From assembly GCF_921293095.1 (NCBI RefSeq), contig NC_060254.1:105114917-105178916 (forward strand): a DNA stretch of 64,000 nucleotides. The letters are read 5' to 3'. The translations under genes were made by a program, and so were the position numbers. The stretch is from Ischnura elegans (lineage: Eukaryota > Arthropoda > Insecta > Odonata > Coenagrionidae). This document shows positions 1-11,300 of the stretch, one piece after another (the stretch's first letter is position 1; every line of letters starts with the position of its first letter). Under the pieces are notes generated by a model. The model worked only from the letters and a program-made list of their open reading frames with translations, made no database searches and was not told where the DNA came from.

Positions 1-1821
1 GATTATGAGAATTTTTTTGTTATATTACCACAGGTCAAGCTTGTGGACAACGACAGCGATTGCTTTTGGAGACAACTGTTCAGGTCCATGAAATTGACAC
101 CTGAAGGTTACTGTGCCGAAAACTAGAGAATTGAGGATTTTATCGTGAAGAAATGAAGAATGAAGATAGGAAGAAAGAAGACACCAAGCCTGAAGATAGT
201 TGTATTTTTTGCATTTTTTGTTGCAATTATTGTACAGGGTCTTTGTATATTATTTATTAATGCATGTTTTTTTTCCAGCTATAGTTAGGATTTGCGGCAG
301 GAGAGTAGGGATCTTATATTGCGTCCTACCGTCGAGTAGAAATAACACAGATTAGGCAGGTCTTCATGTATCGTGGCCACGATTCCGTATTTAGGCGTTT
401 AATTAATTCATACGTATAAAGTAGCATTTAGGTAGGCAGGGCTGTATGAATGGATGAATGTGATTTTATGAATGAGTGAATGGAATGTGATTTTATGAGT
501 GAGTGTGTGCTTGTAGTAGTAGTGGTACTAATGGTAGTGTTAGTAGCAATACTGACACTAACTCTCCCTTCCTTTCACTAAAAATCCCTCCCCACCCTCC
601 CTCCCCCTCAAAATCCAAACTGCTCCCTCTACGTGGGGAGGGGGATAAACAGAGGAAAGTCTAATTGTCCAATCAATTGTTGATTTTAATGAATCATTTA
701 TGTCATCTTCTGCTTGAATTACAGCATTGGACTTTCCTCTGGCTAAAGCAGTATGGTATCCTAGTGCAATTTCAAGTTCTGTATTTGTGCTTTGTATTTA
801 GGAGGTTTGAAGTGATAGAATGTTATCTAATTTTTTGCTTGTGCAATTTTGTTCTGTTTATAATGTTTTCATTTTTTTATTCTTTTGGTTGAAATATGCT
901 TCATGGTGACATTACTGATTTATTTTTCATTCACTTTTTTATTATTTTAGCTGATTTTATCCACCAATTTTTGGTACTGTTTTTTTTTAATATTTTCTCA
1001 TTACTATGATATGGTGAATAAGTATTACTGTGTTCTTTTAAGGAATTAAAGTGATATAATAATTATTTTCTGTATTCATTCATTTTCACTGCTCTTGATA
1101 ATGTTGTGTTGTGTAATGGTATATTCTATAAAATTAAATATTAACTTGTATTCCCATTTAAGCATATTTTTTGTAAAATACGTTTTTGTTCCTCCTTTTC
1201 GTTGGTACTGGGGATCTTTTGTTAGATCCATGATTCAACCGTCGCAACATGCTAAAATATGGCAACAATTGTTCTATTACCTTTGTGCATATTATTTTTT
1301 GTAAGTATAAGTAGAATTAGCTTGAATTAATAAAAATTTGAAGTACTGCTCTTTCTGAATCCCTTTTTTGTTAGGCTTTTCTTCGATGCTGTTATTATGT
1401 GCCCAGTCAGAGTTTCTAACCTGCCATCCATGTTGACGGCTTCCGCTGAGAGTATCAATATTGTAAGATGATGTTTGTCTCATTTACTGGTGAAAAATTT
1501 ATAATGGTATTTTTACTCCTGGTTTTCATTTTAGTTACACTAACACCACACAGTAGAAGTTAGAATATTGTTGACCTCACAATGTGGGTCCATATGTAAA
1601 ATTTTGCATGGGTTTTGCATGCTTAAAAATTTCGAGATTGAAAAACTTCTGAATACCTAGGTGAAAATGACACAACCGCGGTTAAAGGTCTTGAGAAAAT
1701 GAATACACTACTTTTTAATCAAAGAGGACTACCATGGCCCTATTGAGGACTCAGGGGTGGTCACCACCCATGTGAAAGGGATGGCATAAGCAGCATGGTT
1801 GCTAAGATGTCCAAGTTTCCA
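1..1821 (+). repeat. Direct repeat, left copy (partner 62181-64000)
   Basis: This block matches 62181-64000 in the same orientation and order from end to end, with scattered substitutions and one-base length differences in T runs; by eye about 2-3% divergence. The copies are 62,180 bases apart. The left copy starts at the window edge and the right copy is cut by the other edge, so the real repeat is longer. It contains a 3' splice site, a purine-rich exon start and an AATAAA signal, so it is the 3' end of a transcribed unit. The simplest reading is a tandem segmental duplication of a whole locus. Confidence 0.95.
34..1350 (+). ncRNA. Terminal exon of the upstream copy of the repeated-exon noncoding gene
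   Basis: A pyrimidine-rich stretch ending in CAG at 31-33 gives a 3' splice site. The exon start is almost identical to the one at 62213. Its first part carries the GAAGAATGAAGAT-type purine motif typical of this gene's exons, and AATAAA at 1329-1334 is the likeliest polyadenylation signal, so the 3' end is approximate. The reading frame that begins at the ATG in the purine block (62339 in the right copy) is not conserved: a T run after it has eight bases here and seven in the right copy. This argues for noncoding RNA. The rest of this gene copy would lie left of the window. Confidence 0.5.
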
Positions 1822-3225
1822 GGTGTGCTCAAGTCAATTTACCGATATTGTAAAAATGTGATCGCCAGGGTTCATGCGTGCGGCAAATGTTTATGATGTT
1901 TAATTTGCTCTACCTGGGCAGCCGAACTGACTTACCATAGCCTTTTTGCTTGGAAAAGTTATTGACGAGGTCTGCAAATCACCCAGTTCACCACCAACGG
2001 CTATATGGAGGTCATTTGTTATTGACGCATGAGGTGGAGTATCTGGACAAGCAAGGTGTCAACCCTAGTCTTGGACTATTGAATGACTATATGCTATGCA
2101 GGTATGGTTTTTTTTGCAGCGGTTTCACCTTTTTTCACATGTCACCTTTCTTACGCGCTGCAGTGCTTTCACTCCTAATTCGGCATTTGGGATTTTTCAT
2201 AAAATGAATTGATGAATGAAGTATGTGATTCTTAAATCAATATTCATATATCTGAAAGTCATAATTTAATGTAAAAAAATCACAAATTTTTGCCTCCAAT
2301 ATTAGAAAGAGGATCTTCTGTTTGTCCTCTGTGTTGCCACCCATCGCGAATTTAAATGGGTTTACTAAAGTCGCCACTCACGTCGCTGACGGACATATAT
2401 ATCCGAGTTTGATGGGGAAATAAAGCGTAATTAGGAGCATCCACTGAAATTTACATTCATGATGATGTGATTTATCAAATAGTGCAACTGCAGATCGATA
2501 AAATCTTTAAAATAAAGACACTTAATTTACATACGTTTTGCTTTGGGGGCTATATATTTTTTTAATTTATCACTATTCCTCTTGTTAATAGTGCTTTATG
2601 TTTTTGCTATATATATGCATACTGGGGGGATATGCATAGTCTTCGTCTATCTATATATGACTCAAGATAAGAAAATAAGCATAGGATTCGATGCGGATAT
2701 TTATTATGTGTCATGTATTCGCATTTTTAATTGAGGTATATTTAACTAAAAACCACCGTTTGACGGACTAAAGATACTTAACTTAAATTCAATCTTCGAA
2801 AGCGCTTACTATTCTATTTAAGAATAAACTAAAAATACAGGCGGAGTAATCTGAAGTAATGTAGGACTGTAAATAAAGCATATGTTTCGATAGAGAGGTT
2901 CTTTAATTTGCCTTTCAATTTCTTTTTATCAGAATGTGCCTGACTTTAACTCTTAATTTGATTGAAGAAAAGACAAGGTAGTATTCTCGCATTATAATTC
3001 AATACATAGTCATTAATTTCATTAAACTTCAGGTTTGAGCTCATACCCTCAATGGCTAACGTTCAACTTGGTAAGCCTGGAGATGAATTTTAAGGAATAT
3101 AAGCGGATGTGAACATTAGGAACAACAGTGTTAAGTGGTTACAAGATAATAAATGAACCAGAATATATACCCACTATATAAAATGTGTAAAATATTTACA
3201 AAGTATACAATACTAGCTGATCCAG
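1822..3225. other. No recognisable gene
   Basis: AT-rich single-copy-looking sequence following the left direct repeat. No splice-bounded exon, transposon end or coding similarity was recognised. The short open frames begin at arbitrary places and show no known motif. Confidence 0.5.
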
Positions 3226-3226
3226 C

Positions 3227-3551
3227 CAGTGGCATAGAGAGGGAGGGGGGTTTGGGGGATAACCCCCCCAGCTCTGGGGGGGATAACCCCCCCAGAGCTC
3301 AGAGAAATCTTTAAGTTTAATTCATTATACTTGATTGGATTGATATTACCAATAAAATAGCGTAGGGATTAATAAGTTACCCCTCACAAAGCTGTAAAAC
3401 TCACCATTTTCAACCATTTATCTTAAAAATCTGCAATTTACTAATCTCGCACCTACCACTTATCCTGGAGGGTATTCAATACCCCCACACACCTCAGTAT
3501 TATTTGCACCTAAACCCTCCCCCTCCTGTCTTAATTCCTGGCTGCTCCCCT
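3227..3551. mobile_element. Diverged hAT-type MITE
   Basis: It begins CAGTGGCATAG followed by G-rich and C-rich blocks and shares its interior (AGCTCAGA, TTAAGTTTAAT, GCTGTAAAACTC, CTGGAGGGTAT) with the elements at 4306-4591 and 29848-30097. The right end, CTGGCTGCTCCCCTG, is a decayed form of the family's inverted terminus. No clear 8-bp target duplication survives. A local inverted repeat around 3245-3300 can fold into a strong GC hairpin. Confidence 0.6.
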
Positions 3552-4305
3552 GCATCTCGCAACAGGGCAAGCAAAGGTGTTAGAAGATTAAAAGCAACCT
3601 GTATGTCTTTTTTGAAGGGTTATTCAAAATGGTTACTTTACGCGGTTTTCAGATGTCAGTGCGGTTTCAAGGAACAAATTCACAAAATAGATAATATAGG
3701 AGCATCATATATTTTTCAATTTTATAAGCAGTGAAATTTTCATCTTCCATATTATTTTTATTATGAAATTACTATTTTTATTAACTTTTATCCAATTTTT
3801 AAGATCCAGAATAGAAACAAAATCCATTTCCCAGCATGCAATTCCTAAATTTTTCCGGGGGAGGATGGGCTCGATTCCACGGGTAAGGGGAGCCCTTGCC
3901 GAGGGCCCCTAACCACCTCTGACAGCCCCTACAAGGAGGGACTAGAAGAGGGCGCCTGAGGGTAACCTCCCAGCAGTAGTGGGGGGTCCGAACAAAATTA
4001 TAATTTATCTATTGTAAAATTGATATACCACATTTGGGGTCTATATCCTTTCTACACCCTGTCCCCTCTCTGGATCTGCCGCTGACTGTGATCCCCTCTC
4101 CCGTTCATCCGCCCTTCCCGGCAAAAACTAATAGCTTCAGGAAGTGAATGTGAAAGTCTTGGAATGGGGTACGATAGAATCATCTATTTCGTGGTGGGGA
4201 GATTGTTTCAAAGGCTCTCCTTGAAAGTTGCAGCGATGAAAGTGGAAACCATTGGTTGTAGCCAGTGCTGAGGAAGGGTAACAAGGTCCAAGCTGCCCCC
4301 TTATG

Positions 4306-4591
4306 CAGTGGCGCAGCGAGGGGGGGTTTTGTGGGATAAAACCCCCCCTAGAGCTCAGACAAATATTTAAGTTAAATCCATTTTACGTAATTAGATTAGG
4401 ATTACTTATAGAATAGTGTTAGGATTAATCAAATATCCCACAGAAAACTGTAAAAGTCGCCATTTTGAACCATTATTCTTAAAATTTTCTGGAGGAGGGC
4501 CCCAGCAAATCCTGCTTACCCTGGAGGGTATGCAATACACCCATAAGTATTATTTGTGCCTAAACCCCCCCAGCCTTAATTCTTAGCTGCG
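4306..4591. mobile_element. hAT-type MITE with 8-bp target duplication
   Basis: It starts CAGTGGCGCAGCGAGGG and ends with the inverted form CTTAGCTGCG. It is flanked by the direct 8-bp duplication CCCTTATG (4298-4305 and 4592-4599), the target-site length of hAT transposons. The 286-bp interior has no coding capacity. The last few bases of the right terminus appear lost. It belongs to the same family as 29848-30097, which lies in the opposite orientation. Confidence 0.8.
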
Positions 4592-5581
4592 CCCTTATGA
4601 ACTTCTGAGATATCAAGTGAATCCTTTCAATAAGAAAAATCCGAATATACCCCATCAAATTAGGATTAAAAAAATTAAAAAATAGTTCTCCTACGGCCTT
4701 AGAGAATGATTTTTTTCTCTTGAAAGTGTGGCAGATTTTTAAATTATTTGATATTTTGGTAAATTCATTATTATGAAGATTGTCTTATTTCAATAGCCGC
4801 TTAAAATTTCTATTACATGCAGCAACTGTGACGTAACATTTGGGTTTCACATACCCTTGGTCATGAGGTAGTAATCCTGATTTTTCTATGATGTGTGAAC
4901 ATAAAAACTGAAATCGCAGGTTGCCCAAGGCCGTAGCCAGGGGGGATCAAAGGGGATATATCCCCCCCGAAATGAAAACAAAAATTAAACAGATATTACC
5001 GACTTTATGCTTGCTTGGTGCTCACACGACAATGTTATTGCGGCGCAGTGGCATGAGGTAGTGAGTAGTGATACTACTTAGTATAACTACTCACTACTAA
5101 ATGTCACTAGATAGCATGCACTATGCCAACTAAGGGAGAAACGAAACTTTGGAGTCGTGTTCGAGCTGTATTCAGGAATATTGGATAGGCTTAGAGATTT
5201 TTCTCGATGTTTCGTGGTGCCGCGTCTACAAAATAAATAAGCACGCCGGCAAGCACGGAGAGGCAGTTCCATATTGGAAAGTGATCCAATGCGACTTAAG
5301 TCAATATGTATCTAAGCGAAGTTGTAGGTGCAGTGCGTGTAGTTGCAGTGCAGTGTGTGAAATAATAGTCCTGTGAATTATAAGAGAGATGAGTGAGTTA
5401 TGATTTTTTAAGAGTCCCTACCAAGTGAACAGGGGCGTCGACTTATAAAAAATATCGTCCCATATCCTCCGATATGGGGGGGCCCATATCGGAGGTCTTG
5501 CTCCGGGAAGAGATTAAATTCAAACAATGTAGTGTTTATGATCTTGGAGTGTAGGTCATGATTTAAATTAAATACACAATT

Positions 5582-5618
5582 GGCCAACGTTTCTGAGATT
5601 TATTCTCCTTCCTCAGGG
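5582..5618 (-). ncRNA. Hammerhead-ribozyme-like core in PLE 3' region (minus copy)
   Basis: On the minus strand the sequence reads CCCTGAGGA, then a short hairpin (GGAGA, AATAA, TCTC region), then AGAAACGTTGGCC. CTGANGA followed by a stem and GAAAC matches the conserved catalytic core reported for hammerhead motifs in endonuclease-bearing PLEs. There is an extra A before the stem, so activity is uncertain. It lies just downstream of the coding region, as in other PLEs. Confidence 0.45.
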
Positions 5619-5850
5619 CTCTTAATTATAATGAATGTTTACAAAGAAAATAAAGAAAATAAATTAATTAAGTGGTTACAAAAATTTTGAATACAATTGT
5701 GCAGTACAAATTCATTGGTAAATTAAAAATTGTGAACAGAATTAAACAACATACCTGTGATAGAAAATTTTCGTTACTAGGCTAATCATGGTTACTAATA
5801 AATATTGATTCATTTGTTAACAAATGGTATCTAAATTATACGAAACAATT

Positions 5851-8286
5851 CTAATTTCGATGAATTAAATAATAATAAATTTTACTTAGGTGTTCGATGT
5901 CCGATCTTTTATTGCAACTGTTATTTGATTTTGATATGTAAAACATTTCTTTAAATAATCTTTTCTTAAAATTGGTTTCTATGTCTAAAATTTTGGTGTT
6001 CTCGAAATCAAAATGATGGCTATAGTCTGGACTGTGATTTGCAAGAGCAGAAAGAGTGATTTTATTTTTTATTGATGATTTGTGCTGGGATATTCGGTTT
6101 TTTAAATATTGAGAAGTTTGACCAATGTAACAACTATTACAATCGAGGCATGGTATGTGGTATATTATGTTACTTTTTAGTTTTTTTGGGGTTTCTGGTT
6201 TTATTTTTGTGTACAGAAGTCTGCTTTGCGTGTTAGAAATTTTGTGTGCAATTTTATAATCTAATTTTTTGAAAACTCTAGTAAGTTGTTCAGATAATTT
6301 ATTTATATAAATGATTCCACGGTATGGGGACGTTATTGTGTTTGTTAAAGCTAATTTATTTGGTGAATTCTGTGTTTGTGGACATAGAGCGTTGTTTTTT
6401 TGTAGTATACATTGAATGAGTCTTTTTGGAAAATTGTTTTTTATTAGAATGTCCTCGATTATTTTTAAGTTTTTTTTTTTGTGAAAAATTTTATCACTCA
6501 GATTTAGCGCTCTAAATTTTAGTGCATTGGCTATATTTATTTTATGTCGTAGAGGATGATGAGACTGAAAATTTAGATATCTGTCTGATTTATGCGGTTT
6601 CTTCCACCAATCCACACTTATGGATCCATCTTGATTTCTTATTGTCAACATATCAAGGAATGGGAGTGTGTTATTATTTTCAAATTCTATTGTGAATTGT
6701 AATTTAGGATGGAAGCAATTGAAATAATTTAAAATTGTGTTCTCGTGTATATCACTGGGTAATGCTAGATATAAATCATCAACAAATTTGTAAATAAAGG
6801 GAATATTAAATGGTAATTTAGCGATAATATTGTCTAGGAGGTGATTCATAGTCAGGTCTGCTAATATGGTCGCCACCGGGGAACCCATAGGTACTCCATC
6901 ATTCATTCGACATTGACGATCCTTATACTGCAAATAGCCTTGATTAACAGCAATATCAAATAATTCAGTAAATTCTTCTTTGTTTAGAAGTGTATGATTG
7001 GATATTACTTCCCAATTATCTATCACCCCAGTGAGAAATGGGTGGTGGAATCCACGTGGAACCCACGTGGAATCCACGTTGAGTGGTGGATATTTGGTGG
7101 TGGTGGATATTGAGTGGTTGGACCCACGTGGAATCCACGTTGATTTCAAGTGGATTTGTGGTGATTATCATAAAATGTTAAACAGAATTTCTAATTTGTG
7201 GAACTTAACTCTCTGGTGACATTTCGTCATTTATCATCCTGAAACCACGCTAGTTATGTGAAAATGTATCGCACATTCTATTTTTATATAATTCGTGGAA
7301 AGGCAGACATGAGAGCACATGAAAAATCGTAGACACATATATAGAAGGTTTAGATATAGAGTGGTTGAGGTTTTAATGGTTTTAGGACAGCACCTACTGC
7401 TGTTTTAATTTTTCCACCAAATTTCCACGTGGGTTCCACGTTGATTCCACGACCAAAAACACGTGGTATCCACGTTAATTCTCCACGTGGGTTCCACGTG
7501 GATTCCACCACCCATTTCTCACTGGGCACAATGTTGTTTAATAAATCTAGTGGTATGTTCGTAAATAATGATTTTACATCAAGTGAGCATATTATATAAT
7601 TTAGGGGAATTCTTTGTTGTTTAATTTTATTGAAAAAATGGAAGAAGTCTTTAATGTTGTATTTGTCTGAGGATAGATGTGTAAGAATTTTTGCAATAAA
7701 TTTGGCGCATTCATACGTAGGACTATTTACAAAACTTACCACTGGTCTTAGAGGTATATTTGGTTTATGATCTTTCACTAAACCATACAGTTTAGGTGGA
7801 GTGCCATTGTTTTTTATTAGTGTGCATTTCGTTTTAAAGTCTATTTTCTTTTCTTTAAAAAGCTTTTTAACAAAAGTATTCACTTTAGCTTGAAGTGAAG
7901 TGGTAAAGTTTTTCTTTTTGGGAATTTCCGTATAGATATCGTTATCATCAAGTAATTCTTTAATTTTTTTATCATATTCATGTTTATAAATTATTACTGT
8001 GTTGTTAGATTTATCAGTTTTAAGAACAATTATATCAGGATTATTTTTTTAAAAAATCTTAGTTTTATGAAACATATTGAGTAAATTTGATGATTTTGAA
8101 TGCTGTATTTGTCTTTGAATATAGTTAGTTATAATGTTAGTGCATTGTGCCCTAGTTTTGTTTTTAATGGATGAATTTTTTAAATCAAATATAATGTTGT
8201 CAATGTCTGCTAATAGTTGTGCCATCGGAAAGTCTTTCATTGTGTAGGGGAGAGGGGATTGAGGAGGGGATTGAGGGGGGATTGTG
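5851..8286 (-). pseudogene. Penelope-like reverse transcriptase with GIY-YIG endonuclease, nearly intact
   Basis: The minus-strand reading starts near 8280 and ends at the stop at 5851. In order it holds an N-terminal region with KTDKSNNTVI (PLE-conserved), GTPPKLYGLVKDHKP, RPVVS, LDVKSLFTNIP (motif A), GVPMGSPVATILADL (motif B), the KFVDDLYL catalytic motif C, then the endonuclease with HIPCLDCNSCYIGQTSQYL. PLEs use these domains for target-primed retrotransposition. Only two lesions are seen: an in-frame TAA at 8049-8051 and the 500-bp MITE at 7027-7526. Removing the MITE and one copy of its 3-bp duplication restores the frame, so this copy is young. The 5' end is truncated at 8286, where the inverted arm begins. 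Confidence 0.85.
7027..7526. mobile_element. 500-bp CACGTG-rich MITE inserted in the PLE reverse transcriptase
   Basis: It starts CCCAGTGAGAAATGGGTGG and ends with the exact inverse. The probable 3-bp duplication CAC lies at 7024-7026 and 7527-7529. Removing the element and one CAC returns the host reading frame across the site, which fixes the boundaries independently. Both subterminal regions carry many TGGAATCCACGTGG-like blocks, giving a cluster of palindromic CACGTG cores. A second copy of the same 500-bp length lies inverted at 24795-25294. No coding capacity. The 3-bp duplication could fit a PIF/Harbinger- or CACTA-type mover, but the superfamily is not settled. Confidence 0.85.
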
Positions 8287-9467
8287 TTACAATTCACAAT
8301 AGAATTTGAAAATAATAACACACTCCCATTCCTTGATATGTTGACAATAAGAAATCAAGATGGATCCATAAGTGTGGATTGGTGGAAGAAACCGCATAAA
8401 TCAGACAGATATCTAAATTTTCAGTCTCATCATCCTCTACGACATAAAATAAATATAGCCAATGCACTAAAATTTAGAGCGCTAAATCTGAGTGATAAAA
8501 TTTTTCACAAAAAAAAAAACTTAAAAATAATCGAGGACATTCTAATAAAAAACAATTTTCCAAAAAGACTCATTCAATGTATACTACAAAAAAACAACGC
8601 TCTATGTCCACAAACACAGAATTCACCAAATAAATTAGCTTTAACAAACACAATAACGTCCCCATACCGTGGAATCATTTATATAAATAAATTATCTGAA
8701 CAACTTACTAGAGTTTTCAAAAAATTAGATTATAAAATTGCACACAAAATTTCTAACACGCAAAGCAGACTTCTGTACACAAAAATAAAATCAGAAACCC
8801 CAAAAAAACTAAAAAGTAACATAATATACCACATACCATGCCTCGATTGTAATAGTTGTTACATTGGTCAAACTTCTCAATATTTAAAAAACCGAATATC
8901 CCAGCACAAATCATCAATAAAAAATAAAATCACTCTTTCTGCTCTTGCAAATCACAGTCCAGACTATAGCCATCATTTTGATTTCGAGAACACCAAAATT
9001 TTAGACATAGAAACCAATTTTAAGAAAAGATTATTTAAAGAAATGTTTTACATATCAAAATCAAATAACAGTTGCAATAAAAGATCGGACATCGAACACC
9101 TAAGTAAAATTTATTATTATTTAATTCATCGAAATTAGAATTGTTTCGTATAATTTAGATACCATTTGTTAACAAATGAATCAATATTTATTAGTAACCA
9201 TGATTAGCCTAGTAACGAAAATTTTCTATCACAGGTATGTTGTTTAATTCTGTTCACAATTTTTAATTTACCAATGAATTTGTACTGCACAATTGTATTC
9301 AAAATTTTTGTAACCACTTAATTAATTTATTTTCTTTATTTTCTTTGTAAACATTCATTATAATTAAGAGCCCTGAGGAAGGAGAATAAATCTCAGAAAC
9401 GTTGGCCAATTGTGTATTTAATTTAAATCATGACCTACACTCCAAGATCATAAACACTACATTGTTG
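8287..9467 (+). pseudogene. Inverted partial PLE copy: finger/thumb end and GIY-YIG endonuclease
   Basis: The frame 8284-9138 encodes about 284 residues almost identical to the C-terminal part of the minus-strand copy; one visible difference is KPETPKK there versus KSETPKK here. It starts within the reverse transcriptase, downstream of motif C (LQFTIEFENNN), and continues through the GIY-YIG region (CYIGQTSQYLKNRISQHK) to the same terminal IHRN. The 3' untranslated region with the CTGAGGA...GAAAC motif follows. It has no catalytic reverse transcriptase and no start of its own. The near-identity of the arms implies simultaneous insertion or recent conversion. Confidence 0.85.
9371..9408 (+). 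ncRNA. Hammerhead-ribozyme-like core in PLE 3' region (plus copy)
   Basis: Same sequence as the minus-strand motif at 5582-5618, here on the plus strand after the inverted partial PLE: CCCTGAGGA, a hairpin, then AGAAACGTTGGCC. Its conservation in both arms follows from the duplication and is not independent evidence of function. Confidence 0.45.
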
Positions 9468-10125
9468 TAATAATAAGGAAGGTCAGGAGAAGAAACTGTA
9501 TTCATTAAATTCAAAGTGTGTCTCAGCACCGAAACACTATCATGATTCATGTCACTTGTTTTCAGTTAACCTGCATACTACCTTATGATTTGTTTTAACT
9601 CATTGTTGAATTTATTTTAAAAGGTAACTATCGTGAAGCATGGGGAATAAAAAATACCAATATATTTTGGTGATTTCACAAAGCATTATATAACTAAATT
9701 ATTTTCTTGAATTATTGAGGGGGCTCCGCCCCCCAAACGAATCTTTAAGGGGGCTCGTGCCCCCTCAGGCCCCATGGAGTCGGCGCCACTGCAAGTGAAA
9801 CTTGCGTAGTGTAATATGCCTATCAATTTATCAATATCAAGCTGTTTAATATACGAATCGGTAGGTATTTCAATTTGGCATTGTATTTTTAGGGCACTGT
9901 ATTAAATAAAACAAGCCGTTTCGGAGATAGAAAAGTTTGGAAAAAGGATTACGACTCTTTAGTGGCAAGTACTTTTGAAGGTATGTAGATATTTGTGTTA
10001 GGATTTGATAACTACCGAGCGGGCGCGCCTGATATTTATACACGACCAGACGCGTGGCGTACTTTGTCCACGATAGATGCATTTATATGATAACTCTCGA
10101 TTATTGTTAGAATTTAGCATATAGG

Positions 10126-10359
10126 TTGAACTACAACACAAAAGAGCCTGAGACTTATTTTAGAATTACTATAATGATTCCACTTTTGGATGATTTCATT
10201 GATGAGCTTACGTCGAGATTACAAAATCACAAAGACACAGTATCATTTCTCAATATTTTAATACCATCTGTGCGTTGCCGCAGAGTGGATATCGACACCG
10301 AGGAGTTAATTAATTTGTTTGCTGCAAAGAAATCTAGAAGGCTAAATTTAATTATTTAA
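10126..10359 (+). pseudogene. hAT transposase fragment (ZMYM/52-kDa-repressor-like family)
   Basis: A 77-residue frame contains EPETYFRITIMIPLLDDFID followed by ELTSRLQNHK and FLNILIP. This resembles the segment before the dimerisation region in hAT-derived proteins often annotated as zinc finger MYM-type 1-like or 52 kDa repressor-like. It sits inside the right part of the outer hAT and is most likely that element's own remnant. The zinc finger, catalytic DDE core and C-terminal dimerisation domain are missing. Confidence 0.55.
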
Positions 10360-10485
10360 TAATATGTTTATATTATCCTTTAAGGGTTTATAATAAATAC
10401 CTATAGTTAACCGTACACGCTATTTTATTTATCCCGAAAATATTTCCTAGCTACGGCCTTGAGGTTGCCTGTAATGATTTGGTGT

Positions 10486-10581
10486 CATAGGCGGATCCAG
10501 ACGGGGGCACGTGCCCCGTTTTGTATTACAAGGTATCCTTGTGCCTTCCCCCCCAAGAAAGAAATCCTGGATCCGCCCCTG
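10486..10581. mobile_element. 96-bp hAT MITE
   Basis: It runs from CATAGGCGGATCCAG to CTGGATCCGCCCCTG, a near-perfect inverted pair. It is flanked by TTTGGTGT and TTTGGAGT, an 8-bp target duplication with one mismatch. It is mostly terminal repeat. A longer relative lies at 23239-23432. Confidence 0.8.
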
Positions 10582-10589
10582 TTTGGAGT

Positions 10590-11185
10590 TAATTAGAACT
10601 GTATCCTGCTCTCTGGCGCTTAGGCGGCTTGGGATTCCTACCTCGAGATAGCCTACGACCGAATTTCAAAAAACATCACGCAAATGTTGGTGCTCTATTT
10701 TGGCACATTGCCTCAACTTTCAATTGGTATAGTATCGAAAGTAATAACGTGACGACCGCTAGCGTGATTAAGAATACCCTTAGATTTATATTTCAATGTG
10801 TTCGAAAAATCGGCGAGGAGAAAAACCTGGTTTATCGTAAACTTAGACCATATAAGCGAGTAGACCCACCGTTCGGGCGGAACGCTGTGGCCAACATTGC
10901 ACAGTGGGAAAGTGAGGGGGATAAGGGAGCATGACGTCACGGCTGGGAATGCAGAAGATATACTGTATATGCGCTTGAGATATTTTAACACTCATCCGCT
11001 GCAAAGTCGCTGAAAAGTGAAGATGCTGGGCGGGCAAAATGATTATAGACTTAAAAAAGAAATTTTTGCGATGAACTAAGGCATCTTATAGCCTTGACTG
11101 TGTGCAAAAAGTTACATAAATCAAGATTAAGCAAGAAGCGATTGTATTAAATACATTGATTAAGACTGTCATATGTAAACATATG
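10590..11185. other. No recognisable gene
   Basis: Open frames exist on both strands (for example 10629-10934 plus) but overlap one another and show no known motif. A TGACGTCA palindrome lies near 10933. Nothing further can be supported. Confidence 0.4.
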
Positions 11186-11300
11186 CATACCCAGTGAGGG
11201 GCAGGGGGGGGGCAACTGCCCCCCCTAGAAGCAAAAATTGCAAAAGTCTTTAAGCATAATCTACTGAATTGAAACTAAAGTATTCAACAAAATAATATTC
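11186..11300. mobile_element. Fragment of the 15277-15582 hAT MITE family
   Basis: The sequence after 11190 (CCCAGTGAGGGGCAGG, GGCAACTGCCCCCCC, TAGAAGCAAAAATTGCAAAAG, CTGAATTGAAAC) parallels the left half of the MITE at 15277. The right end and target duplication are not visible. Confidence 0.5.

Larger units (their letters stand above)
5525..9503 (-). mobile_element. Penelope-like element with an inverted partial second copy
   Basis: Two head-to-head PLE pieces. The minus-strand piece (5525-8286) carries most of a PLE: an N-terminal region, reverse transcriptase and GIY-YIG endonuclease. The plus-strand piece (8287-9467) is a nearly identical inverted copy of the 3' part (5525-6702), including the endonuclease. 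The 12-bp direct repeat ATTAAATTCAAA at 5513-5524 and 9504-9515 is a plausible target duplication around the whole composite. About 36 bp between 9467 and 9504 are unexplained. Tandem or inverted partial copies are a known habit of PLE insertions, so one compound insertion is more likely than two. Confidence 0.8.
5430..9791. mobile_element. Inner hAT element nested in the outer hAT
   Basis: The left terminus CAGGGGCGTCGACT at 5430 and the right terminus, reading CAGTGGCGCCGACT on the other strand from 9791, form imperfect inverted repeats. A perfect 8-bp target duplication CAAGTGAA flanks it (5422-5429 and 9792-9799). Only about 100 bp on the left and about 280 bp on the right belong to the hAT itself; the rest is the Penelope insertion. 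The remaining sequence has no transposase motif, so this was a small non-autonomous hAT. Confidence 0.85.
4926..10461 (+). mobile_element. Outer hAT element, host of the nested insertions
   Basis: The termini are CAAGGCCGTAGC at 4926 and its inverse GCTACGGCCTTG ending at 10461. A perfect 8-bp duplication AGGTTGCC flanks it (4918-4925 and 10462-10469). Terminal repeat plus 8-bp duplication is diagnostic of hAT. After removing the inner element at 5430-9791 and one duplication copy, about 1.17 kb of the outer element remains. That remnant includes a hAT-transposase-like fragment at 10126-10359, so this is an internally deleted, non-autonomous derivative. It was moved by a transposase supplied elsewhere and is older than everything nested in it. 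Confidence 0.85.

Noticed and set aside
665-892. 75-residue open frame, also present at 62843-63070
   Set aside because: It has no ATG start (it begins at a TTG), is compositionally like random T-rich sequence, and its presence in both places follows from the direct repeat. Amino-acid changes between copies show no coding constraint.
6998-7219. Plus-strand frame across the MITE, and the C-terminal tail of the minus-strand frame at 7350-7550
   Set aside because: Both are read-through into the CACGTG MITE, not real protein ends.
10629-11037. Overlapping frames on both strands considered as genes
   Set aside because: They overlap in opposite directions, match no known motif and lack splice or start context.
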